Below are positions 46,421 to 61,159 of a DNA stretch of 64,000 bases, piece by piece; within the stretch, counting starts at the first letter, position 1; every line of letters starts with the position of its first letter. Source of the stretch: Cymbidium sinense (lineage: Eukaryota > Streptophyta > Magnoliopsida > Asparagales > Orchidaceae); assembly GCA_021442155.1 (NCBI GenBank), contig CM038229.1, forward strand, positions 95,946,271 to 96,010,270, given 5' to 3'. The notes beneath the pieces are model-generated. The model was not told where the DNA came from. It did no database searches and saw only the letters and a program-made list of their open reading frames with translations. The translations under genes and the position numbers were made by a program.

Positions 46421-46578
46421 AATAAAATCAAATACAAATAAAATTTATTTCAAATATTTAATTATTAGTAATTAATTTATAAATTTTCTAAAATATTAAA
46501 ATAAAATCAAATACAAATAAAATTTATTTCTAATATTTAATTATTAGTAATTAATTTATAAATTTTCTAAGATATTAA
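46421..46578. repeat. Two tandem copies of a 79-bp unit
   Basis: 46421-46499 and 46500-46578 differ at about two positions by eye, starting AATAAAATCAAATACAAATA in both. A (TA)n run follows at 46618-46652. Confidence 0.92.
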
Positions 46579-46613
46579 TTATTTGAATATTATTATTTTA
46601 TACTATATAATGA

Positions 46614-46652
<39 letters not shown>

Positions 46653-46657
<5 letters not shown>

Positions 46658-48380
46658 ATTACTATATTAAATATTAATTAATTAATAAGATTTTTTATTA
46701 AATAAATTATTCATCAAGATTTAATATTTATTTATTAAATAATTTTTCTTTAATAAATAATTTATACTTTAATTTTTTTTATTAAATAAAGAAAAATTTT
46801 AATTATTTTATTTTTTTTTTTATTTTATTTATCATCAATTTAAATAAATTAAAAAATAAATTAAAAAATAAAAAAAATTTTCCCTCCTCAAAAATCCGCC
46901 CTCCCAAAAGAAAAAAAAATAAAAAGAAAAATAAAATTTTCGCAGCCTCTCCGCCCTCACAAAAGAAAAAAAAAAAAATGGCAATTTTCCGCTCCGCGCG
47001 CGCTCCACTCGTTCCGCGGTGTACGAAATACGCTCGTTTTGAGCGTATTTCTACAAAAAAAAAAATGGAATACTCCAAATTTTACTAGATTAGCGTCTAC
47101 CACAAAAAAGCGATTTAGATTCTTTTAAAAAAGTTACTGGTTCAAAGTTCAGTTATGCTATAGAGCAATAATTTTAAAGAATTGTATGGTAAATCACTAA
47201 ATTAATTGACTCAATGATATAACAATAACCATTTTGTAGAAAATAAAAATATATATTTAGCTCAAAGTTATTCTTATGATTTTTTATGAAGATTGAATAG
47301 TGGACCATAAAGCCTTCTCCACGTTGCACCGGCTTGCTTATATCTTAATATTCTTAAGCCATGATTAACTCATCAAGCATGGGTTGATATTAAAAAAAGC
47401 TTTTGATAAAAATATTAACTTTATAATTGCCGGTAAATAAATGACGGCATCAGACTGTTTATCTGATCAGTTTCTTGACGCCGCCTGCTGAAAACTATCG
47501 GTGGCCGGCGCCGACGTGGGAAGCGTCAATTGCCGATAACTTATAATAATTATGTTTTGTCAAATGTTAAGAGTTAAGACATAATTAAGCATGTATGCTT
47601 AAATGAATGTTGCCTTGTCATCAAAAGTCAGTTCAAAATCAATTTGACTTGAGTAAAAGTCTCGATCGAGACAAATCAGACTCTCTATATATCGTGAAAA
47701 TGTGAAATCTCCGTCGAGCGGACTTAATATAGAATATCGGCGTCGTAATGTAAACCATAATTGATGGGCTTAGCGCGACGCTTCAGCGATGTCGAGGTGG
47801 CCTACTATCGAGGCCAACCAAATTCTTCATAAAATTGATCACGTCGTTAAACTTGAAATCAAATCAAATGAGTTCACGCCAATTCGGATGAGTATGAATG
47901 TCAAATGATTAGATGCAATGATCGCAAATCGATGTTCCAGTATATCACCAAATTCGACCGATATGACCTTCGAATGGACTTCTCCGCGTTGAGCGTCAAA
48001 GGCGATCGAAATATAAATATTGCACAACTTGAGAATCAACCAGCGGCCGATGTCGTCAAGCTGCACATATCGAGGTTAGGAGGCCGTCGTAAACCAAATG
48101 ATCTCGAAATTGATTGTTGAAACTTTGAAGCGTCAAAATCATCAGTAACTATCCCGCTCAATTGAGAAGTCTGAGTTGACCGTCAAAAGTGGCGATGTAT
48201 TTAAGAAATTGACATTCGTCATTCGACGGGACTCGATTTTGCCAAATGGTGGTTAGGTTCAAAACATCAGAATAATCTTAAATTAATATATATATATATA
48301 TATATATATTAATTTTCTAATCAAATAAAGTTCACATTAAAGTCTAAAATCAATTTAACCTTAACCTAAATCCCTTATTA
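46653..48380. other. Unassigned spacer
   Basis: 46860-47000 has two copies of CCGCCCTC followed by CAAAAGAAAAAAAA. 47460-48240 is less AT-rich and holds overlapping short frames on both strands (47839-48066, 47905-48120) with no domain. An AT run lies near 48285-48310. No gene is supported. Confidence 0.45.
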
Positions 48381-48385
48381 CTCAA

Positions 48386-49480
48386 ATGACCCGTTCAGTT
48401 CAGTTTTTTCCCCTCACGCGCAACTTCACTCTCGATCTCTCTTCATGCACAGCTCGATCTGAGCGATCCCTCTTCACGCTTCACGCTCTTCCTCCCTCTC
48501 CCTCACGCGATGACATGGAAGCTTCGCGTTCAGACGATGAGCAACCATTCCGCTCCTCTTCTCCAACCGATTCCTCCCACTTCCTTCTTCCCTCCAAACC
48601 AGACAGTGAGGAGCACTCTCCGTTTTCTTCTCTCTCTCCAAACGAAAACTACATTTTTTTCACTCAAAATCGAAAATGCTCCTCCTTCCTCTTCCTTCTT
48701 CTTTTCTCTTCTTTTCTTCTTCTTCTCCTTCTCTTCTTTCTTTCCTTTCTTCTTCTTCCTTCTCCTTTTCATTTCTTCCCTCATTTCACAAAACAAATTT
48801 CATTTTTTCCCTCATTTCTCCAATCCGAAAATCATTCTCCTCTCTCTCACTTTCCCTTAGCTGAATTCCCTCTTCCTCCTTCTTCTTCTTCTTTCTTTCT
48901 CCCAAAACTCCTCCCAAACCAAATTTTATTTTGCCAAAATCTAAAATTCACTTTGCGAAATCTTAATTTTTTTTTGCCACAAGAGAAGAGATTAAGGGTT
49001 CTTTTTGGTTTCAGGTTTTTCACCTTTCCATTCTCTTCTTGCAGGAGGAATATATTATGCAGTTCTTCTCATGGTTTTGCATCTCCTTTCTATCTCCCTC
49101 TCCAACTATTCCCTTTGCAATCGAGATGAACATTGTTATTAGGCGGGTTCCTCTCTTGGTTTTGGCATCTCTAACTTGTCTCTTTACGAATGATCTTGAA
49201 AAAATGAGTCAAAACATGTGTGATTTAAATGTACAAATGCTTTTTTTTTGTAGGTTTGAAGGCCTGTTTGTATATTAGGTAGCGAGATGAAAAAAATATC
49301 AGTTCATGAGACACCGTCCATTATGCTTATTAGAGTGTATCAGTAGACATGTTTGTCACAGGCGAAATCTTTGTCGAAATTTCACAAATCTTTTGACTTA
49401 GAAAAAAATGGAAAATAAAAGAACCACTCAAGAATGTTAAGCAAAGAAACCTAAAGCTAAATTTGAAATAAAGACTTCAA
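48386..49480 (+). repeat. Repeat related to the insertion at 44.1 kb; holds a low-complexity open frame
   Basis: The 247-codon frame at 48386-49129 begins with a Ser-rich stretch and then turns into Phe/Leu runs from a CTT-rich tract, so a real protein is doubtful. Blocks 48560-48860, 49130-49300 and 49380-49470 match the reverse complement of the insertion at 44098-44979. A splice-like TTGCAG sits at 49037-49042. Function unknown. Confidence 0.5.
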
Positions 49481-52400
49481 ATATAAAAAGGGGAGAGAAA
49501 AGAACATATAATGAATTCAAAGGTAAAACAAAAAAAGAGGGGAAAACACTTACAAAATTTATCTAGAGTTGAAAGCCTACTAAAATTTTAATCCTTCTCT
49601 TTCAAACACTTTAACTCTTTAAACAAATCAGATGAAATGTAAGACCCCTCTTGGTCTTATTTATAGAAATTAAAGGATGTAGTGGATGACCCACTTTCAA
49701 AAAAAAAAAAAGAGGGGAAAAATGAATACATGAGAGTTTGAATAAGTCTCTTATGTGCTTCATAGCATAATTAACTTCAATTCAAGCACTTAAAATTTTG
49801 ATATTTGAAGTTTTAGCCTTAATACCCAATTAAAAGCAAATATTTTGGAAGGAATCATATGGAGTTGAAGGTTGAATTGAGAAGAGAAAAGATGTCTATA
49901 TTCATAATATGAGTTGATCTATTTGTAAGCTTGAAATATCTAAGGGTATTTCATAAAAAAATCTGAAACTCATAATCTTATTTGTGAAAATAAGAAACAA
50001 GTCAAATGAGAAACCTTCAAAAGAGGAGGAATCAACTTAAATATTACACTTTATTGATTCAAAAAATAACGAGGGATTGAATTTTCATGTAAAATAACAA
50101 ATTAAATTGTCTTATGAATTTATAACTTCAAAACATGTGTAAATATTTAAATAAAGTGAACTCTTTACATTTACTTTCAAGTAAACACAATATTCAAGCA
50201 TTTCAATTTATATGAACTCATAAATATAAAAGCATGATATTTTCAATAACTTAGCGTTGAAGATATATTTTAAATGAATGAAACATACCCAAATGGGATT
50301 GATAGCGAGCGAGAAATTAAGGCATTCTTAGATACATCGAAGCCACGACAATATCTTTGATTCAAGTGTCAGAGGATGCTACGCGGGTTGCTTCGATTTA
50401 GTCTTTGGTAGGTCTGCAGGTTAACAAAATCTAAAAATCTATTACAATTTCAACTTATTGAAATATCGAGAAGCTAATTATGTCATGTGTAGATCGATCC
50501 TCATTTGAACAAAGTTGACAAGATCTAAAACTCTTGAATATATTCAAATTAATTAATTACCTTGATGATGGGTTGAATGGTGATTTCTAGAGGGATACTT
50601 CCATTAAAATGTGATTCTAATTTCAAAAGCATTAACTCAAGTTGAGTGTCAATCTAAAAAACTTAAATAAAATTCTATCATTAAAGCTTAAAAAGCAAAA
50701 CTCAATTAATTCACCTTAGTAACTATTTATGGTGAAAAAATTAAAACTCTAGCTCACAAAGGAGCCAATGTCAAATCAAGTGTTCTACTATGTTCACTCT
50801 CAATTAATCTCTTGCCAATAAGGATGTGGCTTGTGTGTCCTCACGGCCATGTGGCTGTAGTAAGCTCCAAGCCAATCTGATCAAGTTCTTATTGGTTTGA
50901 CAGTCGTCCATTATATAATTGTGATGCTTCATGCTTATAGCTCGACTTTGAATTATGAATCATAGGGTATACTTGATAGACAAATAACCCATCATGTAAG
51001 GTAGACTTAAAATTATTTCTTTAGACAAAACACCAGTCACAAAATTTCTTGGGCGATGTAATGTGTTCGCGGATTCTTTGATTATGTTAGGTAAACTACC
51101 TCCTCGACTAAGTAGACTATGGACCCCACGGATGATGCGGAACCATGAGATCTAGATCGAGAATCATCATTCCCCAACCATCGGCTTAAAATGATGATGA
51201 ATTTCATAATCTCAAATTTTAAAATCCATATCTTTTGCTCACTCGCATTAAGCGATATAATTAATCGAAAGTTCTCTCTTACTTCTTTAATTAACTATAG
51301 GGGCTTCTTTATGAAGCGAACCAGATCTAAAGTCCTCACAAATGAGGTGAAATTTCGGGTAGTGTCTTATCTAATATTCCATCTGCCTTTTAAAAATTAC
51401 ACCAGCGCATAAATCATACTTGATTCATTCAATTGTTGAGAGGTGGTGGTGAATTTTGATTTAGCGACTCCAGGGGACATGATTCTCTTTCCATCTTTGG
51501 TAGTCATACATGCTATAGTAGCAATAAAATATTTGAAAATTCAAAACAAAAAATGGTGATTTAAATGTGTAATAAATTCGATTACTATTATGAGACTCTA
51601 TCGAATGAATTATTCTATAAAGTACATCTTTATTACACTATTATTATTTTGTTATACATTTTGAAAGATGAAATAATAATTGCTAATTGCTAATCCCCAT
51701 ATTTCACTTTCACATAATGGATCTATAGAGCACTCCTTTCACCGTTCAAGGATGTGAACATATACCTAACCCCATCATCAACAGAGATGTTGAGCTACAA
51801 TTTCATTTGGTAGTTTGAGTTTCTACCATCATACAACTCTTGAAGTACCCACCGTGGTACATTTTTAGAATCTTTGGCGGAAGGCCTCAAGTTCTCTAGC
51901 CATGTTCGTTTCAGTTCAGCGACCAACCATTGTCAAGGAGTTCTTACAAAGAATTTTAGTTTTCAAAGGTTAGGTAAATCAAGCCCTCATGACGAATTGC
52001 CGATGGGCAAACTATGTCTTTAATACCTCATGGTATGATTGCTTACGATTGAACCTTTCATACATGGAAAGTATGATCATAAAGCTTTCTCATCGAAGTA
52101 AATTAAAAAGGCGGTGAAGAAGAAGAAATGTTGAGGGGGCTCGAGATTCCTGATGACAGTGAATAAGTGATACCGCCTCGCGGTATTTCCTACCCACAAC
52201 AACTTTGATAATCTAAAGTGGGTAAAAGGAATAGCTCTCGGTGAAGTAAAGCGTCTTTCTAGAACCAACAATGTCAAGCTCCACCACCATAGAAAAGATA
52301 GCTAAAACACTATCTCCCAATACACAAAGTTCTCAAAGTGGCCAGGATGAAAAGAAAAGGCTTTGAGAGAGGAGAGTAAAATCAAGCTCCACCAAGGAGG

Positions 52401-53199
52401 TTGTCATCTCTTATGGTAACCAATCATCTTAGTGGGCATCGATGACACTTGGGTGTGTTTAAGAATCCATTGTTGAAAGGTCCCAACAAAGGGAAAATAT
52501 ATATGGATGCCAAGGCCCCATAATAAAACTTTAAAGAATGGAAGAGGTGTGACATGCGATACATATGCTCAAAAAATTTTCCTAAAAATAACTCATCGAA
52601 ATGGATACCCAAAAGAAGGGATATTATTGATAAAAGACATGATGGTCAACACCCTGAGAATCCTCTGGGGATCCCATCATAGATCGATTCACTCTCACAA
52701 GAGAAAGTTGACTTTGATGTCCTTTTAATTGAAGAAGTGTTTATTCCGCACATTGAACTAGAGATTCACTAGAAATGTCAATTGGAGAATTATGTGCAAA
52801 AGAAGGTGATGAAGAGGATACTATGGAAGTAGAAATACATATGGTTAAAGATATAGATGAACTTACGCAACACCACCTCCACAATATGAATCTAGGGAAC
52901 CTAAACACGGATCGACATTTATGAAGAAGAGTCTTCCACGAAGCAAGTAGAAGATGGATCTTCACTCCTACTAAATATGAAGAGGAAGAAGATCAAAATG
53001 AAAAGTGATCATGGGTGTTGAAGCTATTTATATGATTGAACTAGAAAATGATAAGCATGGTACACGCTTTTATAATCGACATCGTCGTTCGATAGCAATA
53101 GTATCCCCTAAATGCACAAGGAGAAGGATAGTCAAGTTCTTCCCACGAAAATGAGTAGAAGTAGAATAACAACAAGAAATAGAAGAAGAAGAGCATTTA
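49481..53199. other. Unassigned, possibly retroelement-derived DNA
   Basis: Base composition is more even than in the AT-rich spacers, and short broken frames occur on both strands (for example 52077-52277, 52507-52728). I see no conserved domain. Its position before the gag remnant at 53.2 kb suggests LTR or leader sequence, but I cannot show it. Confidence 0.4.
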
Positions 53200-54050
53200 T
53201 TGACGATGTGATAGAGAGAAAAGAGAAATGCGGCGTCAAATGGAGGTCAAAGACAAGAAAAATTACATTGGTACCAAAATGAATGATATGATGGAACAAA
53301 TGAATATCATGATGGAGATGTTGTAGAAGAATATCATATCAAATGTAACACCGGTCTTGTCGCTAATCAACGGTATCTAATAATGCAACTTTTAGCCCCA
53401 CTCGTACTTCAAGCTCTACGATTTACTACACGGCGAGAAATGAAGTTAACCAACTACCTCTTCAATCGATAATGTAAAATATATCACTTGGAGCGACAAC
53501 TTTCATATGAATAATAATCAATGAAAAGATAAAGACGGTCATGCCGGGGTGAAAATAGTAAGGTTTACCCAGGTTGAAAATGATTAAGTGTTTGCAGAAA
53601 AGTTACCGGTGCGCGAAATTTAATACTTTCGGTGGGCTTGATAATCCAAAGCAACATCTAGCCCAATTTAAGGCTACTTATGGTAATCGGGGTGGTGGGT
53701 GGGAATGATCGCTTTTCATCGGTAGATGGCAGCTCACTACTTTTGAGTGGTATGCAAAATTGCCAAATGATTGATTAAAACTTTAGTTGAATTAGAGGTA
53801 ATATTATTCGTGAAGAGGTTAGTTAGTGTATGGCGAGAAAATAATACTCTTGACCAGTAGTTGACCTCATTTTGGAATGAGCTCTCAACTCCATCTTATA
53901 TATAGGACTTCTCTTTTACTTTAAGAGTTCCTTAGTCTTAAGAGCATCTAATGATTAGGTGAACACTTAACCTAACCCTAAAGATTTAGAAGAGTTAGCC
54001 ATAGGAATAGGTCATGCCTTATGGGTGTTAGGAAAAATTTTCTACCCATA
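53200..54050 (+). pseudogene. Decayed Ty3/gypsy gag (particle domain)
   Basis: Broken plus frames read KFNTFGGLDNPKQHLAQFKA, then TYGN, and after a frame shift FEWYAKLPND. These are hallmarks of the gag domain in many plant gypsy elements: a FNPKQH-like start and an EWY before the L-P. Upstream, MNDMMEQMNIMMEML could be its N-terminal coiled region. Several stops and shifts follow. This family differs from the Tat-like one above. Confidence 0.72.
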
Positions 54051-57000
54051 GCAGAACCAACTCTCACTTTCACTTCCTTCAAGTCAAAATTCAAATCAAC
54101 TCAAAACTCATATCAATTTCAACTCCAAATCAAACATTGAATCAATTTCAATAGATTTTCTCAAATCATGAATAAATTCCAAATAATTGAAACCCATGAT
54201 TGAAATCCAAATTTAAATTCCAAAAATCTTTTGATTTCTATCTTTATGAATTTAGCTCAATTCAAATTCAAGAAATTTTCTCATAACTTATTTATATTTT
54301 TATTTATATTCATAAATATAAATGAAATATAAATTCAAATATATGAAACCAAATTCAAAACTCAAACTCAAATTCAACTAAAATCCAACCTAGGTCTTTC
54401 AAGTCAAATTCTTGAACTTAGCCAAATCAAACTCAAATCAAACCTTGATTTTTCTTCATAATTCAATCAATATTACAATCATGAATCCAAATATAAACAT
54501 AAACTCCAATCATAAAACCAAAACTAAATTCAAAATCAAATTCAAGTCAAACCCATGTTCACCCTTTGAACATGAAATTGTCAAAAATCAAAAAACTCAT
54601 TTCTAAATCACTTGCAAATGAATTTATATTTCAATCATAAGTCCATATGTGAGTTCAACCAAACTTGAATCAACCTTGATCAAGAACTAAATCAAATTGG
54701 CTCACTTGACCCCCAAGTGGCCAATTTGACCTACATGAATCAATTCAATTCAACTTTAAATCAAAGTGAATTAAGCCAATCCAAACTTCATGTAATGTTT
54801 GTTGATCATCAAAGGTTAATCAATTATCATGAATTGGGTCAAACCAAGTCAACTAGCCCATTGACCAAGTCACCATTTAACCCACATGAACCCAAACTAG
54901 CCAAATTGATTGAACTTGACCAAAGTCTCAATTAAACCCAATTTGATCAATTGACCAACTAGACTCGACTTTGACCATGAACCCAACTTGACATAAAAGA
55001 TCAAATCAAGCCAAAATCAAATATAAATCAAATTAATTAGAAACAAAGATACCGGTCCATTTCAAAGATCAACCAAACCCAAATAAAGCAATGATTCAAT
55101 TTGATTAATTGTGTCAAATTGGTCAACTTAGCCCAAATTGACCTAAAGGATCATGGTCAAAATTTAATTAAAATTAAATTAATTAATTAAAACCAATATA
55201 CTCCAAATAGTCATTTGAACTTAACACAACTCTTGGTTTGACCCAATTTGACCAATTGGCCAACTAATTCATTTTGACCCAATTTGACCCAAATAGGTCA
55301 AATCAAATTAAACCAAATGAACTTCAAATGACATGAAATTTGATCCAACTTACTTTTGACTCATTTTAAATTAGGACAAATCAAATTCAATATCAAATGA
55401 CCACTTTGCCCTTGGGTCAAGGGCATTCCATGAGAAAAGATACTTTCCCAAGTGGTCATTTTTCTTCCTTGGCCACTTGTCACTCATCCATTAGTCTACA
55501 TAGGCACCAAAGGCACTAATTTTGACTCAAGGAGTGGTTGGGCTAGCCATGACTCATGGGGAGGTGAAATCACCTCACCTCTTCCATTGGAACACTTAGC
55601 ATGAAGGACATTCACCTCCCTTGGCTGGGACACCCACTTGTCCTTCATGGAAGCCACTTTCCATGCCTTATCCAACCATGAGAGCCACTGGGATGATTCT
55701 CTTCCATTCCCAATCACCCCAAGCTAAATGACATGAGTTTGGAGTCAAAATTTTAAACAAAAAATGGATTTTAGTTCATTTTGGTTCACTTTTGATTCAA
55801 GGCTTTGGTGGCAGAAAACCCTCATTCCTCTCTTTTTCCTCCTCCTAGAGCTCCCAAAGTCATTAGCAATCATCCACTTCATTTTGGAGATAAATACTCC
55901 AAAACAAAGGGGATTTTGATGAAAATGATGATCACCAAAGGAAACTTTATTTTGTGAAGGCAAGGATTTAAGCTCAGTCAAGGCTTCTTCCCTCACTCGG
56001 CAATCTCGAGTCACCACCGCCAAAATTATCCCGGTGAGGTAACCTTCAAAATTCATAGCGGGACTTAGGATCTTTCATTTTGTGATGGATTTTTTTTGAT
56101 TTTAGGAATCCACCGTAGATAATCCGTATTTTTACTTTAAATCATCCCAATTAGAAAATGAAATTTTTCGGTGCGAATCGATGAAAGCGAGTCCGTTTGG
56201 ATAAGTTTTCACTAGATACTTTATTTTCATTTAAAAGCCTAAAATCACTATTCACCACCGGTGAAGCATCCGTCCGATCCGCGGTTTGCGATCGGACGCT
56301 TGCGTGGATCACGCAAAATGGGCCGGATGCGATGCGATTGAACCATCCGATCGTGTGGTTCGCGAGCAGACGGCTCAAATCGGCGCATCGATGCATGATC
56401 GGCCCTTCGGCGATCTAATTTGGATTCAATCGCGATCGAGGTCCGAGCGCACCATGGGTTCTTGGTTTGACCAAGTCATTCCGCCCATTCTATTATTGAC
56501 GCGGCACCGCGAATGGCATCATTACCCACTTCGTCAGAGTTTTTTAGATTTAAAAATTAATTAAAATATCTAAAACTTCAAAATTCATAGTAAATAAAAT
56601 ACTTAACCAAAAATTGAAAAAAAAAAAGAAGGGCTTGTTGGATTCGTTTAGGAGGAATCTAATAAATTTAAAATCCCTAAATTTCACTAAATATTTTGAG
56701 CTTAATATAAGGTTTAATAAAATCAAATTTTTTAATTAAACCAAAAATATATGTCATTAAGTTGACATTTTAGATATTAAAACTGATGTTAATATGCATC
56801 TTATCATAAAATTTCAAGTCAAAATGACCTTTGGATTAAAAGATATTAAATTTTGAGTGTCAAAAGATTTATTTTAATAAAATAAATTACCAGAATTCTT
56901 AAAATCACTTAAATCAATTGAAATTTTCTAAATTCATAATTAACTATAGAAAAATCCAACAAATATAAAATTAGATTCATTTTAAATATATTTAGAGGAG

Positions 57001-60000
57001 AATCCAATAAAATTATTTTTAATTGAATTTGAATAGTAGATTTTCCATAATTATGATTTATTTGAAAACTTAATAACCTTAATTACTCTCTAATGACTTT
57101 AACTAATTCCAAACTTCTCAAGCATGTTTAGTGGGATGACTTCTAACTCCCCAAATTTTCTTGAAATTTATTAATGAGTTAATCGGAAAATTCATTATTG
57201 AATCCCTAATCAAATGTAATTGAGGTTAATTAAGCATGTGAATAGTGGTTTAACTCCTTGATTAAGTTAATTAGTTTTGTTTGAGTGATTAGGAGGTTTA
57301 TGGAATGATTTTGGAATATTTTTCTTAAGCTATTCTCTAAACTCCCTTCCTTCCTTAATCTAAACTTAATTGGCTAATCCATGACTACTTAGTTAACTTA
57401 ATAAAATTTTCAAAACTTTTGAACTTAACTAATCCTTCTTAGGTAGATGTTTAGGTGTTCAATAATCTAAGTAACTTAAGAAAATCATACATAACCCACA
57501 TGTGTGGAAAATGTTATGAAAGTACTTAAATTAAATTCTTTAGCTTAATAAATCATTAATTGTGAGCCAATTGTATTAAGTACCTTTCTTTCCTAGGATG
57601 CATTCGATTTAAATTTTTTATGATTTTATGTCATACATTGGCTCATAATTATTTGATTAAATATATTAAAGTGGTATAGGTAAGGGTAATTAATGAACTT
57701 AATCTACACCTTAACCTAACCAAAGCATAAAATTAATCTAATCACCTAAAAATTAAACTAGAATAATACAAATATGTGGGAATGGGTAAGGACCAACAAA
57801 CCTTTTCACACTTTCCTAATTCAAATCAAACTCAAAATAAAATGAAAGTCTCTTTAAACAACTTTTGATTCTCTTTAAATAATCTTACTTCATAAGATTG
57901 TCTCTAGAAATTAATTAGAGTGAATGCAATTACATGCTTATATCATTTTATTTCTTTCCTAGCATGCTAAATGTGTATGTCATATGAAAATCATGCATTA
58001 ATGCTTTTCTAAAATCAAATTCAAAATGAAATATTTTCTTTATGTCAAATTACATGTTTTGGATAAAATAAAAATATGAGTGGCTATGACTATTAAATTC
58101 AAAACTATTTTTAAAATCTATAAACCAAATACCTAAAAGCGAAAGTGCTTTATAGTTTTTTTATAAGCATGTGAATATAAAATGTGTCTTATGTTTGCTT
58201 CCTTTCTTTCCTCTTAATATGGATTTGAATAAGATTTGCAATGTGTATAGTTCTTTTAAAAGAACATAACACTTGCTTAAATCTACTCTTATCCTCTTTC
58301 ATATTATGACTTAAGAAAGATCCTTACACTTATACATATAAATTACATAACCAAGTTTAAACATAAGTACAAACTTTTGCATCTTTCTTTTCCATTCATT
58401 TCTTTTATACATATGCTTGTATTTAAGGAAAGTAATATATTAGTCTGAAAATCTTGGGATTGAGAGGCTTTAAGTATAAGTAGGTCTTGTACCTTACACC
58501 CCTAGTTAACAATGGTGCCATACTCACTTATGTCTTTCATATATGCATGCGTGCATGTGAAAAATGGATAAAAAACCTCTTATCTACTTAATGAAAATCA
58601 TGCATCATAAAGCATTCATATTTTCTTAAGTAGTTCATAATTCTCTTTCCATGTATTTATTTTTGTACATGCACATGTAAGAAAAGTGATATAATCCCGA
58701 GGGTTATGAGGCTTTAAGTAGCCCTAAGTAAGTCTTGTACTTTACATCCCTGGTTAACAATAGCATCCTACTCACTTATGTCTTATATACTTGTAAATGT
58801 GCATATGAAAGATGGACAAAAGAATCACTCTCTGCTTAACAAAATCATGCATACATGAAACATTCTAAATTTTCTTAAGCAACCTCTCTTAGCATTCATC
58901 ATTAAAGTGTGCTAAATACTTGCATGTATAGATATGCTTGGGATTCATTCATGTGCATGATACACATGTGGAAAGAAATAAAAATATTATTGTGTTTTGT
59001 GATAGTAATTCATTTTACTAAATCTTAAAATGTCTTTCTTTTGAATAAGTTTGTTTAGAAAATCTAAACTTGAGATTAATTAAAATACATAATAAAACAT
59101 TCACTAAACAAAATTAAATATGAATCTACTTTAGAAATTATTTAAGATAGGGAAGGAAAAGAAGTTCTCTTCTCTTTTCCCTATCTTTACAACACTGCTA
59201 ATTAATAGTAGGTTCATTTGAACCAAATCAAATCATCAAATAAAATCAACCCAAATCAACTAAACAACTTAAATGAGACCACCCTTCTAAGTTTAACCTT
59301 TTCACACTTAAAAAATCCTAATCTTAAAGTTAGCTAAGCACATAAGCCATGGCACATATAAGGCTAAGTCACCACTTCTAGTCCTATTTTAGGTGCATGG
59401 TTTGATATTTATTTTATTTTGTGATGTGATATTTTAGTCTGGATGTTAGGGGTGCATAGAATGAATGGTAGTGATTTAGTCTAATCATTATTTTATGTAG
59501 GGATTTGTGTTTAAGGGGTCGTAATAGATAAAAAAATAAAAATGCTTTTGTTGTAGGTGCTTATACCCCTAAGCATAATCCAATAGGCGGTGGACTTGGT
59601 TATCCATGTGTGGGGTGCTAAGTCTAATATACATGCTTAGAATTTGTATGGTTTGTTTAACTAATATATATTTTCCAGTGTCAGTTAGATTTACTTTTTT
59701 CTTTCATAAACTTTTGTAATTAGAATTTTGGAATGATTGTTATGGGGATTAGGAAGAGCATTGGTTATAAGACTATGTCTTATGTACCATATGAAGCCTT
59801 TGGAGTATCCACCTTTCAACCATTCAAAAGAAGGAACCAAAGAAGAAAGAAGAATAGAAGAATGGAGAAATGAAGCTTGAAGACCCCATAACATGAATTC
59901 TTTGCTTAATTGTAATTAATTCATTTGTAATCCGGGTTGTATAAGGGTAGAGCTTTGCTACCCAATTTAATTTTATTTGTGGTGTGCCACGCCACTTTTA

Positions 60001-60150
60001 TTCTTTTGTGTTAGCTTTATAAAATGTTTGAAATTTTATTTAGCTTGTGCTTTAGAAATGACATACTTTTCTAGTTTCTTCTTTGCTTGATATATGACCT
60101 GGATGATGATTAGGTTCTTAGGAAAAATAAATTTTTATCAAATTAATTAA
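54051..60150. mobile_element. Long LTR-like noncoding tract of a gypsy element
   Basis: It is even in style, rich in CAAATTCAAA and GACCCAATTTGACC words, and has no sustained frame. It lies between the gag remnants at 53.2-54.0 and 61.2-62.0 kb. Long LTRs are usual in some chromovirus groups, but I could not fix TG...CA ends or a duplication. Minus frames at 55496-56056 have no domain. 56150-56520 is a GC-richer patch. The part from 59390 is repeated in inverse orientation at the right edge. Confidence 0.4.
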
Positions 60151-60948
60151 TTCAAAATTAAAATAAACAACTCATAACCTCATTTAAAACTAAGTTAAAA
60201 TCAAAAAATTCCCTTATGATGAGTTTTTCTTTTCTTTTACAACATCATGCACACCATATTAATTCACTCTTGATTTGGAGGCTTCTACATTGAGAAAACA
60301 CACCTTTCTTGCTAATGCTTATATAATTTCATGCCATAAGAATCCTATAATTGAGTTAAATGATTGTCCAAAAAAAAATACATGTAATATGAGCATTAGA
60401 GTCATTTGAAGCATGCCATTACATGATCCAGTCTCTTTGGTGAGTTTAAGGACTTAGTCTTCTAAATAATAAGTAAACATAGTTGCAAAAATACCAGCAC
60501 CTGATTTGATGCCCCTCAAAACCTCCCTAGATTTAGGTTTCAGGTTGCTTCTCCCTTATGGGCCATAGCTTAAATCCTCACCTCTTGTATTTCCATAATA
60601 TATTGTGGAATTATAAGCCCCTAAAATTTTAATAAAAATTCAACTCAAATAAATAATTCCCTCGTTCAAAAATGTAAAGTCTAACCATAGGATAATTTGG
60701 GATGTTTACTAGGCTTCTTAGTATCTTAAACATCCCTACTCATCTCCATTTGGCTTTGATAATAACTCTCTCTCTTTGATCAATCCCATTTGATCTTTAA
60801 AAATAAACTAATCGATTGATAGTCCTACTATTAAAATCTTTGGAGACAACGATCATTTAATCGAGAGTTTTCCAGGATTCTCATTTCTTAGGATGTAATT
60901 AACTATGGGGCTTGCCCTGTAGAAACTTAATGAACGATTTAAAATAAA

Positions 60949-60978
60949 CTCTACTTTACTTTTTTATGTAAAGTAGAG
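60949..60978. repeat. Short hairpin in the left arm
   Basis: CTCTACTTTAC and GTAAAGTAGAG around an 8-nt T-rich loop. The right arm has a weaker copy near 62255-62275. Confidence 0.75.
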
Positions 60979-61159
60979 GAAGAATCTCTGGTACATATAT
61001 CCACCCATAGTCCTTATGAGTCCTTGTGAGGTGATTATGTCCATTATAGGGTGGTGACTTCTTTCAAGATAGTACACTTCTCCTCAATATTGTATCACCT
61101 AATAAGAAAATCTATGGATCTACGTGGTGTCCTAACCAAAAGGAGTATATTTCTATTTT

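Noticed and set aside
48386..49129. 247-codon frame as a new gene
   Set aside because: More than half of it comes from CTT-rich low complexity, and the related sequence at 44 kb does not keep the frame.
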